NCBI GenBank assembly: GCA_025201345.1
Contig: JAIXMG010000021.1
Span: 607,501-640,033 of the forward strand
DNA: 32,533 nucleotides
DNA from: Thamnidium elegans
Taxonomy: Eukaryota > Mucoromycota > Mucoromycetes > Mucorales > Mucoraceae
Reading direction: 5' to 3'
Shown here: positions 8,890 to 20,077 of the stretch, in pieces
Layout of the letters: each line of letters opens with the position of its first letter
Position numbering within the stretch: position 1 is the first letter of the stretch
The notes under the pieces: generated by a model
Seen by the model: only the letters and a program-made list of their open reading frames with translations
Told to the model about the DNA's origin: nothing
Databases searched by the model: none
Made by a program: the position numbers and the translations under genes

Positions 8890-9119
8890 GAGCTGATAAA
8901 CAAGTAATATCTGTAAATATTTGTATCATCGTATCCCGACTAGTAACCATACAGTGCCCTTGAAAGCCTTTCTTTTATGGCACCCACAAAGTGCCCTCAA
9001 TCGAGCCTTTTCTTTACGGAGCCGGCTATTTCTGACTAAACATGGTATTGGATAGAACTCGCAGCAAAAGCAAAAGGAATAGAGATTAAATAAAGTTTTG
9101 TAGCAGAGCATTATACCAG

Positions 9120-9179
<60 letters not shown>

Positions 9180-9490
9180 AGAGTTGCGTACCAAAGTATA
9201 GGAAGAAACCAACCAAAATCTTGTGAAAGAGACCCACCCAAAGTCTCAAATGAATTTTTGCATATAACAGGAGTAAAAGGTTTTAAAATATTTTTGACAG
9301 CATTTGCAGTAGAGACCAAACAAAGTATCACACCAAACTATTGTACCAAAGTATAGTAGTAAACCACCAAAGCCTTGAAACAAAGCAAAATAATAGACCA
9401 GAAGAAAGCCTTGAATAAAGCTTTGAACAGAACAGAACCAAACGTGTTAAAATTATTTTGACAGAATTTTAAAGAGTTTTAGAAACTACC
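8890..9490 (+). repeat. Diverged relative of the ACCAAAG-type tract
   Basis: The stretch is made of degenerate short words such as ACCAAAG, AAAGCCTTG and AAAGTAT. It shares GGTATTGGATAGAA (about 9044) with copy C at about 30653-30667, after which both show the same kind of words. Copy C 30650-31045 and copy B 15369-15765 are the well-preserved forms. The ORFs across the T run are artefacts of this low-complexity sequence. Confidence 0.4.
9122..9176 (+). repeat. Homopolymer of 55 T
   Basis: This is the longest homopolymer in the window. It is bracketed by similar heptamers (ACCAGGG on the left, ACCAGAG on the right), as expected if an A/T tract expanded, or a poly(A) tail was inserted, inside a short duplicated target. 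The exact length is uncertain because sequencing handles such runs poorly. Confidence 0.85.
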
Positions 9491-9527
9491 TGGGGTATTC
9501 TTCTATTACTTTGACAGCCATTGAGCA

Positions 9528-9760
9528 TGTGTGAAAAGTAAATAAATAATAATAATAATAATAATAATAATAAACCTTTCTTTATAACTTTGTTTTTAGT
9601 TCAGTCTTTACCATAGAAGTCAAAAGGAAGAAAACACTACTTCAAGTGAAACATTTTTCTTGATCTTTTTTTTTTTTTAATAGTTACTCTTTTTTACTTC
9701 CTAAATTATTCAAGTCCAACATGTACATTAGCATTCTACAGGTTCGAACAAAAAGTAAAT
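9528..9760 (+). repeat. Older relative of repeat part 3073-3395
   Basis: Shared words in order are GTGAAAAGTAAATAA, TTTATAACTTTGTTTTTAG, CTTTACCATAGAAG, TTCAAGTGAAACATTTTTCTT and ACATTAGCATTCTA. All have close counterparts in copy A between 3080 and 3366. The order and direction match copy A, but several internal blocks are missing. Confidence 0.6.
9541..9575 (+). repeat. (TAA)n microsatellite
   Basis: An ATA/TAA trinucleotide run of about 11 units. It replaces the A run at the equivalent place in copies A and C (about 3101-3114 and 31751-31766). Confidence 0.85.
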
Positions 9761-10084
9761 AATGATGTAATTTTTTTTTTTCATCAACCAAAGCCAAAGT
9801 TAAACTCGCCCTCCCAGTACATTTAATCGATGCTCTCTTTCTTAATCAAAATAAGTGCAAAGATATATGTTAAAACGAGTAGTTCTTTCATTGTAAAGGA
9901 TCACCATTTTTTTTAATTTATTATAGTTTCTAATACGTCAAAAAAAATTGTATCACACTGTCCAAAAAAAAAGGTTGTGCTTTTTATGAGTACATGAAAG
10001 GGGAGATACGACATCTATTTTGTTTGGAAAGTATATATATTTATGCATAAAATAGGTTTGGGTAGTATTCATCGAATTTAGGTA

Positions 10085-10500
10085 TACAAATAACGACAAA
10101 CCCTTGTTTAATTTCAGCCGACTCAGTCATATAAACAACGGAGATAGTTTTCATCTAGTAGTGGTAGATAATCATATGTTTCCGTGGAAACTATATTTAA
10201 GAAACTTGATTATCTTTTAAATTGCGTAAAGTAAACAAACTATGCAAGAAAAAGGGAAAGTAGTACAAATTAGGCGTACTTTTCCTCTCTTCAGCTTTAT
10301 CCACCTACTTCTATTTCTTGGTACATCTTTCAATAGCAATAATAAATTTTATATTTGGATACAAGAAGAGGTGATACTACTAGAGTAAGTATATATAAAA
10401 AGGAACAAGTGAAAATGTTGGCAGTTAAAAAAAAAAAAAAAAAATTATGCAGATTTGTTTACTTCATATCTACACTTCTGGCTATAAACAAAAACGACTT
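10085..10500 (-). repeat. Older relative of repeat part 2700-3020, inverted
   Basis: AAACCCTTGTTTAATTTCAG and CATATAAACAACGGAGATAG correspond to copy B 14748-14785. GTAAACAAACTATGCA..GGGAAAGTAGTACAAATTAG corresponds to 15009-15055. This piece runs opposite to the neighbouring 9528-9760 relative, so the older copy was rearranged. Confidence 0.55.
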
Positions 10501-11021
10501 CGAGGAAAAGCATATTTTTTATTAGATTTTTTTCTCTCACACAAGTATTATCTACATCCCAAGTAATACTTTTCGCTTTTTTGTAAAGGAGAATATACGA
10601 GAAATATAATCTGTATCTATACCAATTTAATTATACCAATTTTCCCTAGCGATAAATTGATGTATCTTTTTATTTTATGAAAAAAAAAAGAGAGACTTTT
10701 GTTTACATGAACATTTATGGAAGTAACTAATTAACTAATCACATGAAAAAAAAAACGTACTGGAACACGTACTTTTCTATGTATAAGAGGATTTTTTCCG
10801 TTCCTTATTCTCAAGGAAAATACCTACACAATAATTCATTAACCATTAACACCTCTTTTTTAAAAAAAAATGAAGTACTTGTACACATACTCAATGAATG
10901 AAAAGGAAGTAATGGACTATAAAAAACAAAGAATTGGAGAAATAAGTTGCCTTTTTTTTTTGTGTGTGTAAACCAAAACCTTCAAAGTACCATTCGAAGC
11001 ACTGCAATTACTAAATAACTT
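10501..11021. other. AT-rich leader region upstream of the acidic ORF
   Basis: No gene was seen. The last 100 bases before 11022 contain a T run and a GTGTGTGT run but no clear TATA element. Confidence 0.35.
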
Positions 11022-11594
11022 TTGTATGAACAGCCGTTGACAGTGACCAGTCTTTCAATTAAAGAATCCCATGCTTCCTTAAATGATAGTAAGAATAATA
11101 CAAAACATCCTCCTTTTTTTCGTTACTCATTATATAATAACTTTTTAATAGACAGCGACCGTGAAACAATAGGACCAATATCTAACAAAAGAAAACACAA
11201 ATTTACACAACAATATTCTAATGGCCCAGTTCTCGAAAGAGATGAAGACGTATACATGGATGATATTGACAAAAATGATGAAAATAATATGGAGATGCTC
11301 TTAAATGACTTGACCGACTCCTTTCGTCATCTTCATATCGATAACTCCAGCATCGACACTGAAATGACAGAAGCAGATGATGTTGAAGTTTTAGAAATAA
11401 TTGATACTGAAATGACAGAAGCAATCGATGTTGAAACTTCAGAAATAATTGATACGGAAATGTCAGAAGTTAATGATGTAGACCTTCCCCTGGGTCTATT
11501 CAAAAGACTTCTGTCATTTCTGTATCAATTATTTCTGAAGTTTCAACATCGATTGCTTCTGACATTTCTGTATCAAGAATTTCTGGTACTTTAG
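11022..11594 (+). CDS. Acidic repeat protein with chimeric C-terminus
   Basis: This 190-residue ORF has a soluble N-terminal part (residues 1-60) and a basic patch (SNKRKHK). An acidic part follows (YMDDIDKNDENN), then 16-residue repeats of the type IIDTEMTEAIDVETSE encoded by 48-bp units at 11352, 11400 and 11448. After about residue 160 the frame runs into an inverted duplication, so the last 30 residues (LLSFLYQLFLKFQ and following) are antisense translation of the repeat itself. The original C-terminus has therefore been replaced. No family is recognised. The first ATG was chosen; an upstream exon cannot be excluded. It may be a decayed gene rather than an active one. Confidence 0.45.
   Translation: MYEQPLTVTSLSIKESHASLNDSKNNTKHPPFFRYSLYNNFLIDSDRETIGPISNKRKHKFTQQYSNGPVLERDEDVYMDDIDKNDENNMEMLLNDLTDSFRHLHIDNSSIDTEMTEADDVEVLEIIDTEMTEAIDVETSEIIDTEMSEVNDVDLPLGLFKRLLSFLYQLFLKFQHRLLLTFLYQEFLVL
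11393..11584. repeat. Near-perfect palindrome, 77-bp arms, 38-bp spacer
   Basis: Left arm 11393-11469 and right arm 11508-11584 are reverse complements with only about five or six mismatches. The spacer contains a further small stem (TAGACC at 11479 and GGTCTA at 11494). The left arm is in frame in the acidic repeat ORF. The right arm on the minus strand encodes the same amino-acid repeat (EIIDTEMTE). A transcript would fold into a long hairpin. Confidence 0.9.
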
Positions 11595-11689
11595 CATCAT
11601 TTGCAGTCAAATAAATTAATTTTTGTTAAAAAAAAAAAAAAAAAAAACGAATAATAAAGTTTTTGTGACAAATGACGGTTTTTATTACT

Positions 11690-12330
11690 TTACTTGCTTT
11701 GAGGCTGAATAACAAAGTTCATTGTAAATATATCGCTTCCAGGATCGGTTTTAACTAATTCTCTTCTCATTTGAGGCCAAATAAAATAAGCCATACCATC
11801 ATTTAAAGAATTTAATAAACCAAAAGGGCAAACAAAGGAAGAAGTGACAGTGACAGTGACTACAGAACTCTTCATCATATCAGACTGTGTTTTCTCCGTA
11901 GTATGCGGTACGGAATACCAGCAACATTTAAACTGATATTCTGGTAAAAGTAGACAAGGGCCAGAGTTTTCGCTCGGTAGTTAAATATGTTCAAGATTTT
12001 GGCATATTTATAAATGAAAAGAGTGTTACTATGATTTCTTATTGGACACAAACAACGATCGTCTTTTATATGCAGCTTTAGGCTGTCAGGCACAAATGTA
12101 AGTATACATAAACACTATAAAAAAAACACTCAACCAAACTCTGTTTTGAGCTTCTTCACCTCTTGTTTCCTCACTTTGAATAACTTTAATGTTGACCATT
12201 GCCACAGGATCTTCGTAAAAGGTAGTCACGATCAAGAACCGACTTACGGCAGGTAAATATGGTTTATAAAATGTTTTGCTCTCCCGCTTGTAGATTTTAA
12301 AGTATTATAACCCATTTTTGTTTGTTTAAT
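11690..12330 (-). pseudogene. Hypothetical multi-exon gene or relic
   Basis: Three stretches on the minus strand look coding. About 12310-12245 starts MGYNTLKSTSGRAK and reaches a GTAAGT donor-like site. About 12230-12140 reads FYEDPVAMVNIKVIQSEE then TRGEEAQNRVW. About 11980-11690 reads LLPEYQFKCCWYSVPHTTEK and ends FTMNFVIQPQSK. They lie in different frames. A simple splice model joining all three was not found, so they may be exons with missed boundaries or a broken gene. The gene would be convergent with the acidic repeat ORF, with about 95 bases between their stops. The family is not recognised. Confidence 0.35.
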
Positions 12331-12759
12331 AAAAAAAAGTAAAAAAGTAAGAAATGAGTTTCTGAATAACGTATTTATAATAATTTATTTGTCGACTTGG
12401 ATACAACGCACGCCATACCAGATATCCTAATTTAGTAAGTACATACAACACCCCTTGAATCCCATTGTCTTATTCCCGGCCACCTATTCAAAATGTTTAA
12501 TCTGAATTTGGACAACATTATCCATACAACTATTACATAATATGAATAAGTCGTTGGGTACATATGCGACAATTTTGAATATAGTGGCCAGTTCTCCATT
12601 TTATAACTCTTATAACCCTTTTTATATATAATCCTTTTTCCTAATATGCATCATACTTTCTCTTATAAGCCTTTACTTTATTTCAATAAAAATAAATAAA
12701 GGCTTTACAATAGTTATAATATTAATAGAAAGGGCCTGTAACTAAATTAATAACACTTT
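12331..12759. other. AT-rich spacer, no gene seen
   Basis: No coding-like frame was found. A small inverted repeat (GCCTTTACTTTATTT against AAATAAATAAAGGC, about 12669-12704) could form a hairpin. Confidence 0.45.
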
Positions 12760-14314
12760 AGCTGTACAGTAGCGGCTCTATTTAAAGGTGTTCGATTTCA
12801 GGGTGGAATACAATTTAACAAAACTACTATATGTATAAAAAGGAAGTCTTCAAATATTTTATTTTCGGGATGTGTTTATTTGATTTACGAAGACATTATA
12901 TGAAAGCTTCTAGTCTTCAAGAGTGTATTATTTACCAATATTATTCATAAACAAAAAAAGAATAAGAATCGAAATGATAGAGAGAGAGAGAGAGAGAGAG
13001 AGATGCAAGTGCTAATATTTATTAGTCTAAACAGCTGTTTTAAATTGCTATTTCTTGTTAGTAAAACTAGAAGGCATATAATCCGTACATACTATTTTTT
13101 CCTTTTTATACAAGCGGGCGTTTTCTTTATTTTGCCTTCTATGGTAAAGGCTAATTAATTACTAAACTAAAAAAAAAAAAAGCTATAAAAAAAGAGGTAG
13201 TCAAATGAAAGAATCATGTTGAATGTACTTAGCCAAAATTTTATACATTTAGTAATAGTCTAAAGTTGGAAGTAAAAGAATAATAGTCTTATGCGCCTAT
13301 CAGTAAGAAGACGTTATATAATTTTAAAAGCAAAAAAAAGGCGTGGTTTTATTTATTTAACTAAAGCGTGTTTCTCTTGGTTCTCAAAGCAGACCTTTTT
13401 ATACATGTATAAAAAAGAACACTTTGATACTAACAGGATCAGCCACGGGAAGGCGGAAACACATCTGATCCCATCCCAGATGCTACTGCGCTGTACATGA
13501 ACAGTGTACCCTAATTTGAGCTGAGGACTGGCTATAAATATCGCAGGAAAACCAGAACTGCCCGATAGAAGCATACGGCGCCAAAGTATGTTACACGTAA
13601 GCACACAACAGCACTTCTTCTAGCTGGCTCACCGTCAATAACCACGGCGGTTCTGGGATGGTACACACTTCCTCAAGTTAGCAGGAGATACGCAATTCGG
13701 GTGGACCTAAACGGCTCCTGATAACCTAACCTTATTATACAAGTTATGCTTCAGTACCAGTAACTCCTTTGTACAGATGCAATAAATTGAACCACCATGG
13801 CTTCACGAAAAGACACCTAGATGCAGACAATCTTTCCAACCTTAATACCACCTTCAGATCTGGAACCACCTGTTTCCACTTACGATTTCTTGACATGGTT
13901 TTAAAACTATAATTACCCGATCCTCACCACGGATCAGGGAACACCGTCACCAAGATTTACGACCAACCCAAGTTCTTTCTTACTGATCCAGTGCCGACTA
14001 TAAGAGGGAGACCAAAGAATACCAGCTGTTTTTTTTTTTTTTTTTTTTTTGGTCAAAGTGACCAGCACCTTAAGGTTTTTTTTATTGCAAAGAGATTGGC
14101 CACCTCGATATACTCGCAGGAAAGAAAATGCCAAAAGAGAAAAGTATCTCTTTCAGTCTTCTTTCCTCTTTCTACCAAGGTGACATCTCCTTACAAAATG
14201 TCCAGCATTTTAAATGAGAGAGAGAGAGAGAGAGGCGCGCGGAAAGAAGAGGCAAGGACAAAAGGAGCGGATTGGATTTTTAGACAAAATGTCCAGCATT
14301 TGTAGTGTAAAGGA

Positions 14315-14345
<31 letters not shown>

Positions 14346-16144
14346 CTTAAATAAAAATAGAAACAAGATCACGTCACGTAGAAAAGTGAGCCTATAGAAT
14401 GCTAATATACATGTAACTATTAAAGAAAAACAAACAGATAATTAAGCTTAAAAAACTATAGAAGAAAAATGTTTCACTTGAACAATACTTACTTTATTTT
14501 ATTTAGATAACTATGAAAATACCATAGTTCCTTTTTTTTTAATAACGTTTATAACTGGTTATCTTCTCTTTCGTTTATCTTTCTTTTGCCTTCTATTGTA
14601 AAGATTAATTAATTATTAAACTAAAAACAAAGCTATAAAAAGAGGTTTTTTTTTTTTTTTATTATTTACTTTTTCACATATGCTCTTTTTTAACTAGACA
14701 TAGAAAGTAATGGTTAATTAGAGAATGTACTACAAATATTAACGATAAACCCTTGTTTAGTTTCAGTCATATAAGCAACAGAGATGGTTTCCATTTGGTA
14801 GTAATAGATATGTAAACTGGCACTCTATAAAAAAAAAAATTACACCCTATTCTTTTTTTACTTAACAACACATACTTTCACTTGTTTTTTTTTACACTTA
14901 CTCTGGTATTCTCATATATTGTTAATGTTACTGAGATATATGTATATAGAGTGGTATAAGTAAGTATATAAATATGAAAAGAATAAAAAAAAAGTTGTAT
15001 TTTGCAAAGTAAACAAATCATGCAAAAAAAAAAAAGGGAAAGTAGTACAAATTAGAAACTTTCTTTTTTTTTTACTTTCTTCATCTTTATATATATTTAC
15101 TTTTACTCTTCTGTCTATCTCTCAGTAACATCAGTATAGTTTACATTTTAATACGAGACATAGCAATAATGCAATAGTGAATATAAAAAAAAAAAAAGAG
15201 TAAGTAAGCAGTTTTTTTTTTTTTTTGTGCAGATTTGTTTACTTGACAATATCGATATTTATGGAAATAGTCAAGATATTATCGTATTACTGCCATGGAA
15301 ACGTTTTTCTCTATTCAAGTCTCCTCAAATACAATCTACAAGGTGATGGTTCACTTCTGAAGCAAAACAGATGGTAAAGCTACTCCTCAAACACAGCTCT
15401 GCTTATTTCTCAATCTATTTGGTCTGGCCTGTATTCTCTTTAATGCTCTAATATAACTGGCTTATTTTCTCTACAAAACCTTGGGCGTATTCTGTCTACT
15501 ATACTGAACTTTATTACAAGACTCTAGTACACTCTTTATTAAATGAATTTTAGGGCTTTCGAACGAGACGCTGGAATGAGGGTCCTAGTACATTATCTTA
15601 GGGCTTTGAAACCAGACATTGGAACGAGTTTTAGTATATTGCTCCATTACTTTATTAAAATACTTTGGTTTTACTGTATTTTTTTATTAGTCTCTTACTC
15701 CACTACAAGGCTTTCCTTGGTCTCTGGCTATTATCTTACCACAGTTTCTATCCAATACCACCCTTAAAGTTAAAAAAAAAATATTTTTTTAATTTAATAA
15801 ACTATTTAAACGTAATAAACCTTTTTAACTAAATAAAGTATTTTTTCCCTATCTTTAAAGACTGTCTTTACTTCTCAGGTGAATGATAAAATACGTTGTA
15901 AGGCATGACAAAAACCCAACCAGTTAGCCAAAAAATAAAAATAATAAAATGAGACGTGATAACACACTCGATAATGGTGCTGTTCTTATATCCTAAGGAC
16001 TCCTGTTACTGCTGGTGACGCTAGTGACGCTGGAAATTTCATACTGGAGTTGAATAGTATCTATCCTGTTTCTTCAAATATAAACAGTATCAAATATACT
16101 TTCAAAGGAATTAAAGCAATGGTAAAAAATATAGAGCAAGGTCG
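12760..16144 (-). repeat. Mosaic dispersed repeat, copy B
   Basis: The part 13005-15369 is the reverse complement of copy A 2377-5650 without module S and with one tandem unit instead of three. The part 14346-16144 is the reverse complement of copy C 30269-32066. Segment Y (12760-12978) at its left end keeps plus orientation. The part 15369-15775 is the well-preserved ACCAAAG-type tract on the minus strand, and 15965-16052 encodes a broken relative of the membrane-protein tail found at 1235-1504. Copy B ends about 245 bases before the first recognisable codons of the ABC transporter gene. Confidence 0.85.
15951..16052 (+). pseudogene. Relic of membrane-protein C-terminus
   Basis: From ATGAGACGTGATAACACACT the frame reads MRRDNTLDNGAVLIS, a stop, then GLLLLLVTLVTLEISYWS and a stop. 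This aligns with the end of the ORF at 1235-1504 (NNTVLVALGTT..SYWS), including the exact SYWS terminus. The same relic occurs inverted in copy C at about 30361-30462. The internal stop means it is not functional as read. Confidence 0.5.
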
Positions 16145-16389
16145 AAAATGGTTATTTAAATAGTATGTACGCCTCTCTTTTTTTTTCTTTTCTTTGATAA
16201 AAAAAACATGTGCGCTTACTTTAAATGCTTTTATCAACATAAAAAAATGGACTTGCATGAATCAAGTTGGAACAATAAGTTAAGTAATGTTTGTGCAAGC
16301 ATTACGGATATACAATTACCCTCGGAAAACTTTAAAAAACCAAATTCTCACCCTATTCACTTTCCTTTCTCTGCTTTTAAAAAAAAATC
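16145..16389 (+). promoter_or_regulatory. Short 5' region of the ABC transporter gene
   Basis: Only about 245 bases separate copy B from the first recognisable exon. No TATA element or signal-peptide exon was identified. A 65-codon ORF at 16208-16405 has no hydrophobic start and overlaps the exon in another frame, so it is probably not the N-terminus. Confidence 0.3.
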
Positions 16390-19300
16390 ATGTTTCCACA
16401 TTTAAAACGACAGGAGTGTCCTGATTGTCCTGTTTGTTTCAACTGTCAATTTCCAACAAATTCTTGTACAAACGGAGGACAATGTGATGTTAGTGGTGCT
16501 TGTATTTGTCCTGTCGGTTGGGGTAATTCAACACTCGCCTTTTTTCTTTAGAAAAAAAACACGCTTAACACGTACAATCCGACTAATACAACTTTTTTGC
16601 TTTTTATTAGGTGATTTGGATTGTGCTCAACCATTATGTGGATCGTTATATGAAAAAGATAGACCTCAACGAGAGAATGACCAAGATTGTGCATGTGATT
16701 CAGGGTAACCAAAAAAAGCCCCCCAACAATCCTGCAATATAAACTAACGAATATATAGTTGGGGAGGAGTTAATTGTAATGTCTGTCAAGACGATAGGGC
16801 ATGTCAACCATTTAAAGGACAAGACGCTACGTGTATTAAAACAGCTATTGGGCTAAAATCAACACACGCATGGTGTGCCACTACAAGTAAAGTAATATTT
16901 TCTTTTTCATGCATGATCTTGTATTGATTTTGATTTTGTTTTTATTTATTGCATAGATATACCGTGGATTGACAACACACATGTATCCTTAACTTGTGAA
17001 TGGGGTAAAGATGAATGTATATTTCAATTTTGGAAAGATAAAGAGGAACAATTTTATTGTGAATTAACTGAATGCAGTCAATCAAGTAAAGTATGATGCA
17101 CAAAAACTGAATCAATCATTTGCTAATTATTTTTTTTTGTGCGTAATAGCTTCAGGGGAGAATGATGTACAAGGACACTGTAAGAAGGCTCGTTGCGGTT
17201 GCATGAAAGATGCTTTCATGTGTGGTAAAGAAGTTGGTAAGGAGATACAAATATAATACATATAATTGGAATATGTAATAACCTAGAGAAAAAAAAAAGA
17301 TATGTCGGAATTAGTGAAAAACGTAAAGGGACCATCTGAGTGGTTTTGCAAAAACGGCAAAGACTGTTGGTACAATGGTATATTTTAAGTGATTACATAG
17401 TGGTGGTACATGATCTCATACCTATTTTTTCTTTTTAAAAAAAAATATAGAATATTCAACTTTGGTAGATGTGTTCCCTGATAATATCCAATTAGCTTGT
17501 GATGCTGGTGAATGTGCGAATGAACAAGATTTTCTTGACGCAACACCTATAGTAAAGTATATATACGTATTTTTTTTATTTTTTTTGCTCATACGCTAAT
17601 TTTTTTTTTTCAGGACCAAGAATTTTCAAGTTACACAGAAATGATGGTCGTTGGAGCAATTTTTATTGCATGTATTTTATTATTCATCATAACCAAAGTC
17701 ACAGCCTCGAGACAAAAGAAAATGTTTGGTACGCGTATTGAACTAACAAGCGATTATGACGATGAACCAGACGATACGTTAAACTCTGCCGAGATATCCA
17801 TGACATTCTCCGATATAAGTTATATAGTTGCAGGTAAACCCATTTTAACAAATATCAGTGGGTATGTTGAACCCGGTCAAATGTTGGCAGTGATGGGTCC
17901 CTCTGGAGCAGGAAAATCCAGTCTACTAGATATTTTAGCGAAAAAGCATAAACGAGGTGTGACAAGCGGTAGGATTTTAATTAACGGTATGTCGCCCACC
18001 AGACAGCAATTTAAAAGGATAACTGGGTTTGTTGATCAGGATGATAGTTTGATGGGAACATTAACTGTGCGGGAAACATTGACGTATGCTGCTTTGATGC
18101 GGTTACCTCGTCATATGCCGTTGCAGAAAAAACAGAAGCGTGTGGAAGAGGTTATACAGGAATTGGGTATCTCAAAGATTGCGGATAGTATGATCGGTAT
18201 ACCTGGCCAACGTGGTATTAGTGGGGGTGAAAAGAGACGTGTAAGTATCGGTAAAGAGTTGGTTACAAGCCCTAGTTTGCTGTTTTTGGACGAACCGACT
18301 AGTGGTCTTGATGCTTATAATGCTGGTGTTGTTATGGAATGTCTCAAGAAATTAGCTCATGAAGGAAAACGAACTATTGTTGTTACTATTCATCAAGTAA
18401 GTTTATTTTGATCTGGAGGGGGGGGGTTAAGCAAGTTATTTATTTATTATGTTTAGCCTAGATCCAATATCTTTAAAATGTTTGATTCTCTTATGTTATT
18501 AACAGGTGGGCAATTGGTAATTTGAGGAGGTTTTTTTTTATTTTATTTTTCGGTTGATTACTAAAAAAAATAAATATTAAACAGGTTTATTTTGGCCCAG
18601 CCAAGACATGTTCAAGCTATTTTAGAGATCTTGGCTTTCCTATTCCAACTGATTATAATGTAGCTGATTACTTGAGTAAGAGTTTTTATTGTTATTATTA
18701 CTCCGAATTACTCACACGTTTTATATAGTTGATCTAACCATGAAACGACCTGATGATGCAGTCACTAGACCTACAACGCCTCTGCCATCCAGTAATAGTC
18801 AAGAGCAACTGTTGGAAGAGATGCATACACCATATTTATTAACACGGAATGAGCAGCAACAAGAAGGTTCAGGAGAACTTGACTTATTATCAGAATCTAA
18901 TCATACACATTTTCTACTTGATTCATTTTACTCTTCTAACCTTTATCGTACTATTGAAAACCGAGTGGGTCGTTCTGACTCTGCAAATGATAGAACTTAT
19001 TCTGTTTGGGTAGATGCTCCTGGTCAAGAAGAATCTAACTTTTCGATATATCGTTTCTATCATGAATTGGTAAGTTGTGTTTTATTACTTTAGGAAGTTA
19101 CTACAAAAGATTACTTATTAAAAAAAATATATATATATAGTCGTTGTTATCATCACGTACTTTTATCAACTTGTATAGAAATCCATTTTTATTCTTTGCT
19201 CATTTTGGGTTCTCTATTGTTTTAGCAGTTTTATTAGGTAGTTTGTTTTGGCAAGTAGATGTTGATCTCTCTGGTGTTCAAAATCGACTTGGTGTCTTGT

Positions 19301-20077
19301 TTTTTATGTGTGCGCTTTTAGGATTTGCAGCTACTAGTGCGTTGGATATGTTTAGTAAGGAGAGAATTTTGTTTATGAGAGAACGAGAAAATGGATATTA
19401 CAGTCCTTCATCGTATTTCTTAGCTAAGGTATTATTTGATGTGATTCCACTTCGTGTGCTTCCACCTTTAGTGATGGGTTCTATCAGTTATTATATGATT
19501 GGATTAAATCCAAGTCTTCATATATTTGGCAAGTTTTTGTTAGTTTTGGTCTTGTTTAATTTATCTGCGGCTGGTTTGTGTTTGTGCTTTGCTACTGCTT
19601 TTAAAAATCTATCAGCGGCAAATTTGTTGGCAAATTTAGTTATCCTGTTCTCTATGTTATTTGGTGGGTTCTTACTAAACAAGGGTAAATTTTTATGTTG
19701 CTAGTTTAGAATTCTTTTTATATAAAACTAATTTTATGTATATATAGATCATATTCCTCCCATGCTAAGGTAAAAAAGTATTTATAATAATAGATTGCTC
19801 CCTGAAACTAATTATTGTAGTTATTATTAGTTGGCTTCAACATCTTAGTTTCTTTAATTATGGTTATGAAGCACTTATTGTAAATGAACTTAAAGACATT
19901 ACTTTACGAGATAAATCAATAGCAGATATTCAAATTCCTGGTCCAATCATTTTAGCACGATTTGGTTTCAATGGACAAGCATTCTGGTCAGATGTAATTC
20001 GATTAGTTTGCTTTGTACTTGTAACTCTTATGACATCTTTCTTGTTTTTAAAATATCTTGTAAAAGAGAGACGATAA
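16390..20077 (+). CDS. Adp1-like ABCG transporter with EGF-like ectodomain
   Basis: Fourteen exons can be joined in one frame: 16390-16522, 16611-16704, 16759-16886, 16957-17085, 17156-17236, 17300-17377, 17451-17551, 17614-18396, 18457-18516, 18585-18675, 18729-19069, 19141-19684, 19748-19769 and 19831-20077. They sum to 2832 bases (943 residues). The N-terminal part is Cys-rich with EGF-like motifs (CPDCPVCFNC, CICPVGWG, CACDSGWGG). A transmembrane helix follows at about 259-277. The ATPase domain has Walker A GPSGAGKSS (343-351), signature ISGGEKRR (from 450), Walker B LLFLDEPTSGLD (from 470) and switch His in TIHQ (508). The C-terminal permease domain starts near 674. Domain order matches yeast Adp1, a 'reverse' half-size ABCG protein of unknown substrate. 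The true start is unsure: the ATG at 16390 follows an in-frame stop and gives no signal peptide, so an upstream exon was probably missed or lost. Confidence 0.92.

Noticed and set aside
8926..9331. Minus-strand ORFs running through the T55 tract
   Set aside because: They depend on poly-Lys from the homopolymer and on low-complexity repeat words.
15543..15767. 74-codon ORF with a hydrophobic stretch, also at 30581-30871
   Set aside because: It lies in the degenerate ACCAAAG-type tract. The two copies differ by a frameshift in a T run that changes the protein end, with no sign of coding constraint.
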